Of a stretch of DNA of 64,000 nt, positions 44,462 through 56,134 are shown in pieces. Location of the stretch: the NCBI GenBank assembly GCA_021234155.1, contig JAJEKV010000002.1, positions 11,398,725 through 11,462,724 on the forward strand. The letters run 5' to 3'. Numbering within the stretch: the first letter of the stretch is position 1; each line of letters begins with the position of its first letter. The position numbers were made by a program, and so were the translations under genes. Source of the stretch: Isoetes taiwanensis. Its lineage: Eukaryota; Streptophyta; Lycopodiopsida; Isoetales; Isoetaceae. The notes beneath the pieces were generated by a model that saw nothing but the letters and a program-made list of their open reading frames with translations, was not told where the DNA came from and did not search any database.

Positions 44462-46740
44462 CTAGCAATGGAGGGAGGAAGAAGTAGGCTCCAACGGATT
44501 CTCGGCTTCAACTGTGCTTTCAGAGTAGAAAGTTGTAGGCTTGTTGGCCAGATCCAACATGGTCAACAAATGTACATGTGGCAAGCCTCTCTTCTGGAAG
44601 TCAATAACATAGACTTTCGCTATTATGCGGCCGCATATACCATGATTAGTTATTAGATCTACCAGTTCCTTTACTTTTATATGAAACATTCTAGCCACTA
44701 ACTCTGGTCAATCACTTGGCGATTGACCATATAATAACTCCCTTCTAATCTCTTCCCAATTTTCATTGGCAGTCATGGTTATAAAGAGGTCTGGCCAACA
44801 TGGCATCCTGATACCATTGGGTCATGTATCTTGGGCCTCCTATATGTGAGGATGGTAACACAATTTTTTGACCAATCGCACCTGCATCATCCCCTTCAAA
44901 GTCCATAATACCCTGCAACATGTCTTTTCGAATGGTGTATTGATTCAACACAATGAATTGTAGCCTTTCTTGTTCCATCTTTGCAAACATATCACAAATG
45001 TACTCTTGAAACAATCGGCCAGCCATGTGAAGGGGAGAAGCATGTCCTTGACGTGTGAACATATGATGTCTATGGTATTCCATAATAGTTACTTCCTTTG
45101 CACCACTCCGTCCATGAGGTATTTTAAGATGTCATCCATCTGTACCATAGGGAAGAAGTAATACAAAGTGTAACAGATCATATGCAACGTGATATGCATC
45201 TAGAAACTTCAAGCCGCCATCTTTAGAGTGTATAATAATGTCCCTCTGACCATCCTCGGGCTTATCTTCAATAGGAATTAAAACAACCACCTCATTTGCA
45301 GTTGGAGCATTATATTGCCTCCTTACAGGATTTTGCACATTGCATGAAGGTATTACAAACACATATCCATGGTTGGATGCATACACATAATTTCTGCCAC
45401 ACCACAAAATATGCTAACAAATGGATTGAGCTGCCTCATAAGGGCCTGCAATTGCACCACTATTTCTTGCATCAATCCATCAAAAATGGACATCCTACGT
45501 TCAATTTGCATGTCATCACCATCCATGATGTATATCTGTGCAAATTTTGCATGCTCTTGGTGCCCTTGTGCTGGCAATAGTGTTCCCATCTTATGGCACA
45601 TGCGGCCATTAACCCTAAAAGTATAAGCCCCAACAACAGCATTTGCCAGGGCCTCATCAATTTTCATGCCCACTGAGGCAAATGAAAATATATTATTGTA
45701 CTTTCTAATGTTCGTTCGAAAGTGATCACCCAAACTATCTGCTCTCGTATATAGCTCTAAGCCTGTGGTGGTTCTAGAATCAATGGCAGCTGCACATTTC
45801 CATTAGCACATGCCCTGCACTTCTTTTTAACTGTGAGTTCTGTTTTCCACTGCATAGCCCCACAGTACAAACATCTATGATCCATGTTACCAAGGTCAGA
45901 GGAGGAGGTAAATTCCACGTCCGTGCTATCTTGTTGAAACCGCTTTTACCAGTAGGACGTTCTTCAGGACCAATAGCAGTGTTGTAATCAAACCTCATAG
46001 CTATATGCTTTGCCTTGCTTCTGCGATGGAGCCGTTTCCTCCTTTGACTATTGCTCTCACCTTCAGGTATCATATAAGAAGGGTTACATATTAAGCTTGT
46101 TAATTGATCAACATTAGCATCTGCTACTATTATAGACGCTTGTCCAACATGACATTGTTCATTTCTCAATTTTGTATCATTATCAACAGCATATTGTGAC
46201 CTCAAGGCTCTTTCCTTTGCCATTCTTTTGCGCCGCAAGCGTTTGCTTCTCTGAGTATTACTTTCATTCTCAGGTGTCGTGTATGAGGGGTTACCCACTA
46301 TCATAGGTGGCGTTATGTGATGTGATGTATCTATGATTTCGGTCTGAGATGGTGTGTTAAACCCATGAGCATTCACATATGTGGACTGCGGCAACATCAA
46401 CTGATCACCTATTTGTTCATCTATTGTGGGAAATAATTGCATCCGAATACTATTGACTTCAGATGTGATGAAGCGGGACCCTCCCCTCCCCCCTTCCAAA
46501 TGTGCAGTAGATCCTCTTACTATAACCATATCTACCGATGCTATATGCTAGTTTCATGCTCTACCCTTTGCAGCTCGTTTACGTGCCAGTCGTCTCTTTC
46601 TAGTAGACTTAGTTTCATTGATGGGCGTCATGTATGATGGGTTGTTGGCCACAGCAGGTGGTGTTTTTTGATGGGACTTCCACATATAAATCCTGGTATA
46701 TTGCAATCTGTACAATTTAGATGTTTGCAAGGAACCCTAA
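44462..46740 (-). pseudogene. Helitron Rep protein (N-terminal and HUH region), helicase absent
   Basis: Minus-strand pieces in order: N-terminal basic repeats (46655-45985), a Cys motif CLYCGAMQWKTEL ... CRACANGNVQLP, FRTNIRKYNNIFSFASVGMK, RQYNAPTANEVVVLIPIE, GRLFQEYICDMFAKMEQERL, IGQKIVLPSSHIGGPRYMT, and at the end VYVIDFQKRGLPHVHLLTML with the HVH metal-binding motif of the rolling-circle nuclease. These match the Helitron-like N domain throughout. The tyrosine motif and the Pif1-type helicase that should follow are missing; a LINE tail begins about 60 bases later. Several frameshifts confirm it is dead. Confidence 0.88.
45985..46655 (-). repeat. Three degenerate protein repeats at the Helitron Rep N-terminus
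   Basis: NPSYMTPINETKSTRKRRLA, NPSYTTPENESNTQRSKRLR and NPSYMIPEGESNSQRRKRLH, each followed by a basic RKRxAKxxA-type stretch, occur in order. They look like a triplicated nucleic-acid-binding or nuclear-localisation module. Confidence 0.75.
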
Positions 46741-47386
46741 ACTGGATATTTGGCATGCATTCTAAGCATATGCTTATTAACTAAGATCTAAGCATACATC
46801 AATCAAGAAATCTAAGATGGGACTTAGGACTCACCTCTGACATATTAAGATTTTGTCACCCTTGTCAAGTGCGCAAGAATAGAAGTGAGGTAAGATTTTG
46901 TCCCTCCCTCAAAGTGCAAGTGCGAAGTATCCCCTATAAACATCAGAGCACAAAAGAATACATTAAATATTATCAGATATCCAAAACACAATGGTGCAGA
47001 TAGACATAATGTTAAGCCTAATATGCACATGCCAAAACATCATGAAGGCAAAGTATCTAAAATGCTTTGGATTTATGGCTGTTGAATTATTGAGTAATTA
47101 AGTTGAATTTGTGTAAAACAAAGTGAAACTTTAAGATGGTCTTTTATTTTAAGAATGCTTAAACTTAAGCATTCAGGCACACTACATATCCAATCCATGT
47201 TGCATAAGGTATTCCATAAATAACGTAGCTTCCATAGCCTCCACAAACTTATGGATTCTCACAAGACCGCGTACGAAAGCTAGCATGCATTTGTTTGCCA
47301 AAATTTTCAATATCTAGCTCAATTTTAGCCTCCGACCGTATCTCAACCCCAAGCAACCCTAAAATTTCATACCACTCTCCAAAAAC

Positions 47387-47623
47387 TCACAAAACCCAAA
47401 TCAGAGCCTTAATGTTCACTTGCATCCTATCATTCCCCAGTGCAAAACGTTTTGCGGCATCTTCCAATTCGCTTTTCCAATCCTCCACCTCTGCTAAATA
47501 TTGAAAATATGCATCAAAATCATCGTCAAATAGTGGTAAGGCATGGCCATCTCTAAAGAATTGTGCCACAAGTTTTGGGTAGGAATCCCATGGAACATTC
47601 ACCACCACCATCTGCATTAACAT
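47387..47623 (-). CDS. Unrecognised minus-strand ORF
   Basis: 78 codons with well-formed acidic/aromatic sequence (WDSYPKLVAQFFRDGHALPL, DDDFDAYFQYLAEVEDWKSE). It reads like a real exon but I know no family. It is upstream of the Helitron on the same strand and could be part of it or of a flanking host gene. Confidence 0.3.
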   Translation of the reverse strand: MLMQMVVVNVPWDSYPKLVAQFFRDGHALPLFDDDFDAYFQYLAEVEDWKSELEDAAKRFALGNDRMQVNIKALIWVL

Positions 47624-47687
47624 TTTAAGTCAACTCATTTTTCATGTTGGCAATCCATTATGACCTTGTCCTTTTTAAATGGAAAAA

Positions 47688-47920
47688 ATTATGTAGGCTC
47701 TCTTTATACAAAATTTGGCCAACTTCATATGCAAAAACTTAAAAAGTCCAATACCATTTGTTGGGATGTTTGACCCTAGAATAAGTTAAAAAAAATTATG
47801 TATGCTCTCTTTATACAAAATTTGGCCAAACTTTATATGCAAAAACTTAGATTGTGAATATGTATGCTCTCTTTATACAAAATTTGGCCAACTTTATATG
47901 CAAAAACTTAGATTGTCAAT
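47688..47920. repeat. Three copies of a 60-bp repeat
   Basis: Units containing GCTCTCTTTATACAAAATTT, GGCCAA and ATATGCAAAAACTTA occur near 47697, 47803 and 47866, the last two nearly adjacent. No ORF. Confidence 0.85.
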
Positions 47921-49279
47921 AACTTTGTTTCTCTTAATTTTGTGGTGTAAGTTAAAGTTCACCTAATTTTGTGTTGCTAGTTAAATTTTGGCATTTCATG
48001 CTTATGTTAAAAAGGGGGGCATTTGATTCAAATTGTATGCTAGCATTTATTTGTTGAACACTAAGTTTATTTTAATTTAAGTTGACTGAATTATTTCTGC
48101 ATGGACACTAAACCACCTTACTTCACTTGGTATATGTGTTTCGAGATAGAATTTGATGCCCTACATCAATGACACAATCAATCAATATTGCTAGAATAAG
48201 TTCAATCAATAATACAACAATCTAATAAATGGAGGGGCCCAATTATCTAATAAATAAATCTAAGAAATACACAAACTATCTAAGACATATCTGCAGTATT
48301 TTAGTTGAACCTTTAGTTAAAATATATGTAGATATCAGTTGAACCTTTAGTTAATTAAAATATCAATAGATTAGAAACAAGGCAAAATTGAAATAGGGAA
48401 ATACTCCAACAGGCCAGTGCGCACGAAGAACGTTAAGTGTTTGTTTATAGGCAAGAAGATACAGTATCTTGCTATTCCGATCAGCTTAGAAGAAAAAGAC
48501 CCTTGTGAAGGTTAAAACTGGGGCAGAAAATCCAAAACTGGCTCAAAGAAGAGAACAGGGTGCAAGATCTGGCGAAAAGATGTGCCTTTTGTCTTTCTGA
48601 CTTGTTAAGGTCGATCTGGCGACCCTAAATTAACGGTGGAGCGAGCGAGAGCCGCGGATTAGATATGGTAGATGGATTCAGATTTCTGCTCCAAAAGAAA
48701 GAAGATTTCTGAAGGCCGCATGCATGGCTATTGGCTACATGATCCATGTCCAGGAAGGCCAAAACTGGCATTCAACATCTGAATTTGCATCTGTATTGGC
48801 ATTCAGCATCCAAATTTGCATCTGTTTGCATACCATCTGGTAGCATTCCCTATTCTCAAGCAAAAATGGCCAGATTAATATGGATGTCTCTGACATGGCC
48901 GCCCAAAAGGGTTTACGCATCGGGATCTATCTAGCATTCAAAATCGGCTTTGTATCTTTATGCCTTGTAAAAAACCCCTAAATTGTAGAAATTTACCTTC
49001 TCACAAAGAAAAATCGGGGCCAGGCTATGGCAGCAACAAATGCTCATCTCCAATAAAGGCTTGATTGGATCAAACAAAAGCTCAGATCTAAATCTGAAAA
49101 AATGCAAGAGATGAAGTGTGAGATGAAAAAAAGATGAAAAAATGTAAGAGATGAATGCTACCTGTGCAAGCAAACAGAAATGGACACCTGCACCAAGCTC
49201 CAAGCTGTGTCTCCAAGTTCCAAACGCATACACGGTTCCTCCATCAGAATGCAAACACCTTGATAAGGCATCCAACCCT
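47921..49279. other. Intergenic, no gene recognised
   Basis: AT-rich to about 48400, then more balanced. A short duplication (TTGGCATTCA...AAATTTGCATCTGT) lies at 48755-48825. Nothing assigned. Confidence 0.4.
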
Positions 49280-49345
49280 AAGAATAGAATAGAATAGAAT
49301 AGAATAGTTTTTTTAACGTCCATGGAGACCAATAGGTCATGGGTC
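49280..49345 (-). mobile_element. LINE 3' tail fragment
   Basis: Five AATAG units, then TTTTTTTAACGTCCATGGAG, ACCAATAGGTCATGGG. This is the same 3' core as at 8186 and 40109, with almost nothing upstream retained. Confidence 0.78.
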
Positions 49346-50082
49346 ATAGGAAGAAGGTCGTTTGCATTGAACACAGCAGCCCATCATCAAGGCAGATCAC
49401 CACCCTAAATTGTAGCTGCTCATCCGTTCCAAATCCTTTTAATAATTTTATCATCAAAATCTTCCTATAATTATTTTGAAAGGGAAAGGCATTTTCGTTT
49501 GACAGGCACAAGTTTTCCTTTGATTATTGTGAAATGGGATAAGAATACCGAAAAAAATGTGGTTTTTGCCGGAAAATGACTTTTTGGGTTCTAAAAGTCA
49601 CATCCTGAAAAGGGCACACCGGCATCAGCAAGACACCCCAAAAACTTTTTAAGTAAGTAGATGATTTGGCAATGTTCAAATTGTAGCAAACATCATAATA
49701 AGTAATATATATTGAATTATATATAATTAGCTATAATTTACAAATTGTATTTAAAAATCTCATGAACATTGTTTGACAAAGTAAAAAGATTATTAAACTA
49801 GTCAAAAGCACGTTTGATGACTTTGCATAGCAAATTGCAAGATTTGGAGTCATACATTGGATTGGACGTGATGTGTAGCTGCTCTTCTCTGCAATCACAT
49901 TTGAAATTCAATGATCATGTTCTAAAGCACAACAGTTACGGATAACTCATGCATCAATCATTTAAATTGGAATATCTTTCTAGAGAATGAAAAGAGAATG
50001 TAATACTTACTTTCACATCAAAGGGCCTGAAGCTTTGCTTGTAAAAAGACGTTGACGGCATGCCTATATTTTATCTGCCACC

Positions 50083-50214
50083 TGTCACTCATTATGCCAT
50101 TAGCACAATGTCACTCATTATGCCATTAGCACAATCTACTTCGTTCTATGTGTAAAGGACACCAATGAAAGCAAGCAAGCATATATCCCACTCATTATGC
50201 AATTAGCACAATCT
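50083..50214. repeat. 26-bp tandem repeat plus a third dispersed copy
   Basis: TGTCACTCATTATGCCATTA followed by GCACAA occurs at 50083-50108 and 50109-50134; a variant is at 50189-50214. The third copy is again followed by similar downstream sequence (CTAAAGGAC), so the duplicated unit is longer. Confidence 0.85.
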
Positions 50215-51455
50215 AGATTGTTGTATGTCTAAAGGACCTATTGAAAATAGATATTCCCCTCTCTTTCTGTCCTATTCCACAAAAATGTTTTGAAAAAAAA
50301 CAAACCCTCTCCTAATTGTCTTTTGCAGGTCACGCTAATTAGAATAACTTGGGCTTCTCAAAAATGCATTGTTAGCTCTATAGGAGCTTCATATGGCAGG
50401 AAGCAGACAGTAATAGGGCATGAAACGACAGACAGAAATAGGGTGCTTGAAACCAGAATTGGCGCAATATTGTGAAGTTGCCGCTTCTGCTGAATGAAAT
50501 GGCAAGGCTGCAAAAATCGTAAATAAAGTGAATAAATTCTTTGCTCAGATTTGAGCAATATCATGGCCAATTTTGCATGGGAAAAAATGAGATAAAAGCA
50601 AAGCATCAAGCAGCACATCCTAAAGAGATTACAGAAATGGCATGAATCTTACCTCAACCGATTCACAGATTGCAAGAGAAAGGTTAACCCCTTTATAGTA
50701 AATGTTTACAACCTAAGAAGTCTATTCAATTATCCCTGCTCTTCTCCAACAGATAAGCATTATATGAGATAATAGAAGCATTTGCAAATACAACATGGTT
50801 TAGGTGTATGCGTTCTCCGGCAATTTCTCACGGAAATCAAAATGCCTAATGAATGTGGTTGATTTGGTACTCTGAGAAAGTGCATGACAATTGCAAAGAA
50901 GATATAACTCTTTGAGGAAAAGCCTTGGAAATTGAGAATATTTCAAGAAAAGCATAAAGTTATAGTGCTAGACATCTGTTCTTTGCCACAAAGAGAATAA
51001 CATGTTTTATTTATGCACCAGCTAAAAAAAATCAACCTGGAATTTTCACTAAAATCTTCAGTCTTGAATCTCAGCACTACAATTCAAAACATCATTTCAG
51101 TGGCATTCTTGCATGGCAAAAGAGGAAATGCATAATGATTGCATATTAGATAAGATAGACTTATGGTAAGATAATCAGAAAGCAAGTCATGGCCATTAAG
51201 CACTAAATAATTATGACCATCAACAGCAATTGCGTACTTACCAAGACTTAGAGGTTTAGTTTCAACCTCTCATACCTTGCTGGAGTTCAAAATACTCCTG
51301 GAAGTTCCCTGCCCAGATCGTCAAATCTTTTGAAGTTACATTAGTTACAATTGAGCAAATGCATAAGAGTGATAAAAGAAAGAATATGACACTGAGATAT
51401 GCAAAAGCAAGCTAGGTGCTTCATACCTGAAGCCTTAGGCAATATTTTCATAGAA
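50215..51455. other. Intergenic, no gene recognised
   Basis: AT-rich with scattered short ORFs on both strands (for example 50290-50475 plus) without motifs. Confidence 0.4.
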
Positions 51456-51515
51456 GGAAGGAAGGAAGGAAGGTACTTTTATCGTCCATGGAGACCAATC
51501 GGTCTATAAGGGAAA
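51456..51515 (-). mobile_element. LINE 3' tail fragment with GGAA-type microsatellite
   Basis: GAAGGAAGGAAGGAAGG then TACTTTTATCGTCCATGGAG, ACCAATCGGTCTATAAGGG. Same 3' core as the other LINE ends but attached to a different simple repeat. Confidence 0.72.
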
Positions 51516-52123
51516 AGACATGCATCCTAAAGATCTGCCATCACCAGCCCTGCAGGCTCTATACCACCTATATGAAATGAGAAGAGTTTGGATGAATAAA
51601 AGAATCCAAGTTTGGATGAATAAAAGAATCCAAATTCTACAGCCTATCTAGAACAATCAAAATCCTTATGAAAATAAGCGAAGTAGTCTTCGTGCCTGCA
51701 CAATGATGACATACGAGCGCCATGATTAGGAACATTTGCTTCATGCTGTCTAAAAAGGTGCATCAATCTGCTCTGTAGAAGTTTCCTGCTTCAGAAAAAG
51801 AACCATAGAAGGTGCAGAATACAGACCCAATACTCTATCAAGATTCTAGCAAGAAAACTCCATGAGTAAGAAAAGGAAAATAATGACAACAAGAAAATCT
51901 TTAAGAATTTAGCATTTGGACACCAGCCGTTGCACTTCTAAACACAAAAACGCCCTCTGTCAGTAGGCAAATGTTAGCATTCCTGCAAAAATTTTCTCCA
52001 AGCATTTTAGAAGAATATAATGAGAACAAACAGAGATCGAGGAAAAAAATGCCCGAAGAAAAAAGTTCCTGTGGATCTACGCCAATAGACTTGCAAAAGC
52101 CAGCGCTGCACCAGAAAACCCTT

Positions 52124-52189
52124 TAGAACAAATACCCACTTCAGAACTTTGCTTTGTAGAACAAATACCCACTTCAGAACTTTGCCTTG
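52124..52189. repeat. 33-bp tandem duplication
   Basis: TAGAACAAATACCCACTTCA followed by GAACTTTGC occurs at 52124-52156 and 52157-52189 with one difference. Confidence 0.9.
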
Positions 52190-52763
52190 CATTAAGACAA
52201 ATGACTGAAAAGCAAAGCCTAAACACGTATACCAACTACCGAATTTGTTCTACATGGATTGAAGACTTGAAACTAGTGCTAGTATTGTGGGTCGATCGAG
52301 CAAGAAGAAATGGAATAATGTACCAAACCCGTTCAAATGTTCTTTTTTACTCCAATCTGTAAAAAGGTCACAAGCAAATTCCAACAGAAACGAAGAAATG
52401 AAAAGCATGGAAAAAGGCATGGCCTTATAATATTCATAACTATTCAGTCTTTCCAATTTCTCGTCTATCCGGATGGTGCTTTAAAAAATGTCCACAACAG
52501 ACCATTACTCAAAATGATTCAACAACTTTCATCTGATGCGAGTTTCCACTAGTAGATGCAATGCACGTGGACATCTCAATTTTATGGTCCTTGGAGATGG
52601 CTGGGATATTCTTGACGTTTGCACGGAGGCACTTGGCTTTGTAGAATGCTATGTCTAAGCCTGGTACTGGTGCTCCTTCAAATGCTTGTTGATCACCCTC
52701 TAAACGTTCTTTTCTGAGTGAGTAATCTGAATGATGTAAAGCGATCACAATTCTAACAACAAT

Positions 52764-52800
52764 AAGAAGAAGAAGAAGAAGAAGAGATTTTAACGTCACG
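52764..52800. repeat. (GAA)n microsatellite, possible LINE tail
   Basis: About six GAA units then GAGATTTTAACGTCACGAGA, reminiscent of the TTTTAACGTCCATGGAGA core of the other LINE 3' ends. It is read through by a minus-strand Leu-rich ORF (52509-52799) that I do not trust. Confidence 0.5.
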
Positions 52801-53065
52801 AGAAGGTGCCAACAGAATCAAGCCAAAAAATAAACATCAGCGGATGCCCATTTAAGAGGGACAGGAACGAGACCAATTCAATTCATGAAACAAAGCTCAA
52901 CTCATTCTATGCACATAGCAACCCCTTAATCCAGGCAAATGAAGCAGAATGTGCTCAAACCCAAAAAGCTACCAAAATGCAAATCCATAGAATACGAAAT
53001 GCTAAGATAGAAGTTTTAGATCACCTTTGCTATAAGAATTGGCGTGGACCTTCTTCTTTGCCCTA

Positions 53066-53480
53066 TTTCGAGGTCATGACCCTAAAAATGCTTTTACAGA
53101 GACTGCAACCATAGCACCCCAAGAGACTACGTCTTGGGTTAGTAATTTATGAAAGGCATTGCTTCCTTCCTCTAGATTCCCACATTTAACGTACATATCA
53201 ACCAAATTACTACCTAAAATAAGGTTTAGTTCAAGCCCATTGAACAACTTATTCGTGTAAGAGCCTGCCCTGATTTAATGCTCTCATGATGGCATATGCT
53301 TCCAAGGCACCTAAGAAAGTCACACGGCTGGAATCATATGCATCTCTTGACAACTTGATTGGTGCGGTGAGCTTCTTAAGTAATCCCCCGCAATCATTGT
53401 GTTCCATGTTACTACATCCCGGCCGGTAACCCGAGGAAAAGCTAGCAACTAACGAGAATGGCATGGGTGTGTGCATTTGC
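53066..53480 (-). pseudogene. PLS-type pentatricopeptide repeat (PPR) fragment
   Basis: Minus-strand sequence reads GRDVVTWNTMIAG, then VTFLGALEAYAIMRALNQGR, LLHE, then after an in-frame stop and shift NLILGSNLVDMYVKCGNLEE, GSNAFHKLLTQDVVSWGAM. These are diagnostic L, S and P motifs of plant PPR proteins, which bind organelle RNA, many as RNA-editing factors. At least two stops and two frame changes occur, and neither an N-terminal targeting sequence nor an E/DYW tail is present. It is a decayed fragment of about 1.5-3 repeats, unlinked to a complete gene here. Confidence 0.85.
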
Positions 53481-54414
53481 TACCCTTTCAAATTGTGAAA
53501 ATGATTCTGGTGAAGAATATCAAGATGCTGAGGAAGATCTTGTACTATGCATTGCGTTTGGAGTTGCTTTCACATATATTTTCTTTTCTACATAAACAAT
53601 AGCTTTAGGTGAACTAACTCTTGCTTTTGAATTTTGGAGGAACTGGCGAGATCTTGTATTTGTTTGTATGGCTTTAACACGTATCTTTGATGATGTTGAA
53701 CCCTTCAAGTGATTCACTTTATTCCCTTGCAAAAATCTCGGAAGCATCGGGTGGAAGTTTCTGATTATTTTTTTCTTGCATTGTAAATATCATACTTGCT
53801 TTTGTTGGAAAATAAAAGTATATCTTTCTTTGTTTGTTTTGAGCTTTAAAGATTTGTCTGTGTTTTTCTCCAAGCATGTGCTATTTAATAAAATTTATCA
53901 ATGGTAGGCCTGTTGTTTTGTAACAATGATTTCCTTTGTGCCAAACACAATCTTTTGACGCCACTTTAGCTTGTTGTAGGAATAATTATAGACGAATATA
54001 CCAAAGATAAGTTAGTCTCCATTGGAGATTTGCACACGAAGATTTTTCTTGGCGCTTTTAGTTGCTTTGTCTTCCAGTTTGCGTTGCTGATGAATAATGG
54101 TAGTTTGTTTATTTTTCCACATGCAAGTTATCGCTTCAAGAGTACCTGGTAATGGATGTACTAATAATGCATAAATTTAGTATTGTTCCAAATTGCAGTT
54201 TTGTCAACTTTTTTACATGGGCATTTTCGTAAATTTTGCAAAAATGCAGAGGCATTTTAGCAATTTTCCCTTTTATTTATCAATCAACATACACAATAAT
54301 TTGGTTAGGGATAATCTCCGAGCCACCCTGCCTCCGTCGATTTTCCTGCGTAATGGATCAGGCAGATAATATTTCCACCAACAGCAAGAATAAAAGATTT
54401 GAGATTTTTTTGCC

Positions 54415-54681
54415 ATGGATTCAAAGAGCTCAAGAAGAGCAGCAGGCCATTATCGTTGTAATCGAGTGCAATGTCCTCTGCTCGAACATTATGTCAAAAA
54501 CAAGCCCATGACTGGGGAACATTTGCTGACTTATGCACTGGGAATCTTGAGTCAGATATTAGAGATTCCTATTGATGAATTATTACCTCTCCAAATACCC
54601 ACCGATACAAAGGATCTCACAAGAAGCCAAAGTACAAGTAAAAAATGTGATATCAATGAGCAGTTTGCTCTTTCGTCTTGA
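54415..54681 (+). CDS. Unrecognised small ORF
   Basis: 88 codons with plausible protein composition (GEHLLTYALGILSQILEIPI, DELLPLQIPTDTKDL). An overlapping frame (54236-54511) is also open. No family known to me; weak support. Confidence 0.2.
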   Translation: MDSKSSRRAAGHYRCNRVQCPLLEHYVKNKPMTGEHLLTYALGILSQILEIPIDELLPLQIPTDTKDLTRSQSTSKKCDINEQFALSS

Positions 54682-54699
54682 ATATGCTACTTATTGTTA

Positions 54700-56113
54700 G
54701 TCTCTTAATATCAATGTTGTGTAGATACATTGGCCATCAATCGTTGGTTTGTCCTCAAAACTCTTATTTCTCAATGTTTTTAATGGCAATTGTAGGCCAA
54801 CTTCCTGATGTCTGAATTGGAACCGATAATAGTTACCTTCTCTTGCTGAATCTCCGATACTGCACTCTTCCATTCAAAGGGACCTCTGTAAGAAAGGGTC
54901 CTATGTTCTGGGTTCCTAGACTCAGTCTGCCACCCCTGAATAGGCTCTTGCATAGTATGCATGCCTCTTGCATCTTACATTAGCCTCCAGCTCATCTGCA
55001 TATACCAGATTTTTTCCTCTTATTTTTCCTTTTCACAGCATCTAAAAGAGAGGTTGGATTGGATGGCTTTGTGTCTAAAGCTCCAACCATCGATTGCATC
55101 ATCTAAGTTACGTGCCTTTGGAAATACGGCCCCATTTGGCGACTAGCTTGTTTTACGGCTTAGGCTTAGTTTTGCATAAACTGCGGTGCGATCAATGTGT
55201 CGGCTCCACTCACAACTATGGATTTTGTCTCCACCCTTCGAGAATCTTTTGTTAAAACCTTTGTGACCATCTTCAACTCTTCCATTGCATCGACATCTAG
55301 ACAATTGCACACATCAACAAAAAAGGCTGTCTTGAATAAAAGATGTGCGGTGCAAACCAAATACACGGTGGAAAATCGTCCTTGAAATTAGCGACCTCGG
55401 CAACCTAGCACAATCATAAAAGAAAACGAGTCATAACAAGACACCAACAAAATGCAACACAAATACCTACAATAATTTACAAACATGTTGCATTAGTTCA
55501 TGAAAATTATTTATTAATAGTACCCTAGAGATCTGTACATAGTCGATTCCCTCATTAACAACACTTCTTACATTCTTTGGTGCATCCCAAAAATCATTTT
55601 CTTGATTGAGTTTGTTGCATTTATAATTTCTCCCACATTGTCACTATTCGGTTGGAACTCTTGCCATCGTCGCCACTCCCATCTTGGATATATCCATTTT
55701 AACTTCATTAATCTCAGTCTTTAAAACCTCCGGTGACCATGAGTTAACATATCTTCACATCTGCGGTAACTCCCTTTTAGGATCTTGTGCCGTTTAACCT
55801 TACTTTGAGCTCTTTCCAATTCATGTGATTCTACGCCAACAAAAGTAACACATTAAGTTACTTATGCCTTTGTCGAATCTTACCTTGATTATTTGCTTGA
55901 TTTCTTTAAACTAACTTCAATTCTATGCTGTTGCTTCTAAGCCCATTCGCTCACGAACTCGGGTCCTTTTGTGTATACCATTTATTCTACAATTTATAAC
56001 TAGATTTGAAGTCTTTGTGGTGAGATGATGCTAAAACATATAAAAATTTCTGAAAATTTGTTTCACAGAGATGCATGTAAAGGTCACTTTTATAATGCAT
56101 ACTATATATCAAA
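54700..56113. other. No gene recognised
   Basis: Short ORFs on both strands (for example 55197-55385 plus and 55166-55366 minus) without motifs. Minus-strand sequence around 55030-55130 has faint helical, Trp-containing pieces but nothing that can be assigned. Confidence 0.35.
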
Positions 56114-56134
56114 TCAGACATGACTGCTACTAAC

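Noticed and set aside
52509-52799. Leu-rich minus-strand ORF as a secreted peptide
   Set aside because: Its hydrophobic start is the translated GAA/CTT microsatellite; the rest has no recognisable domain.
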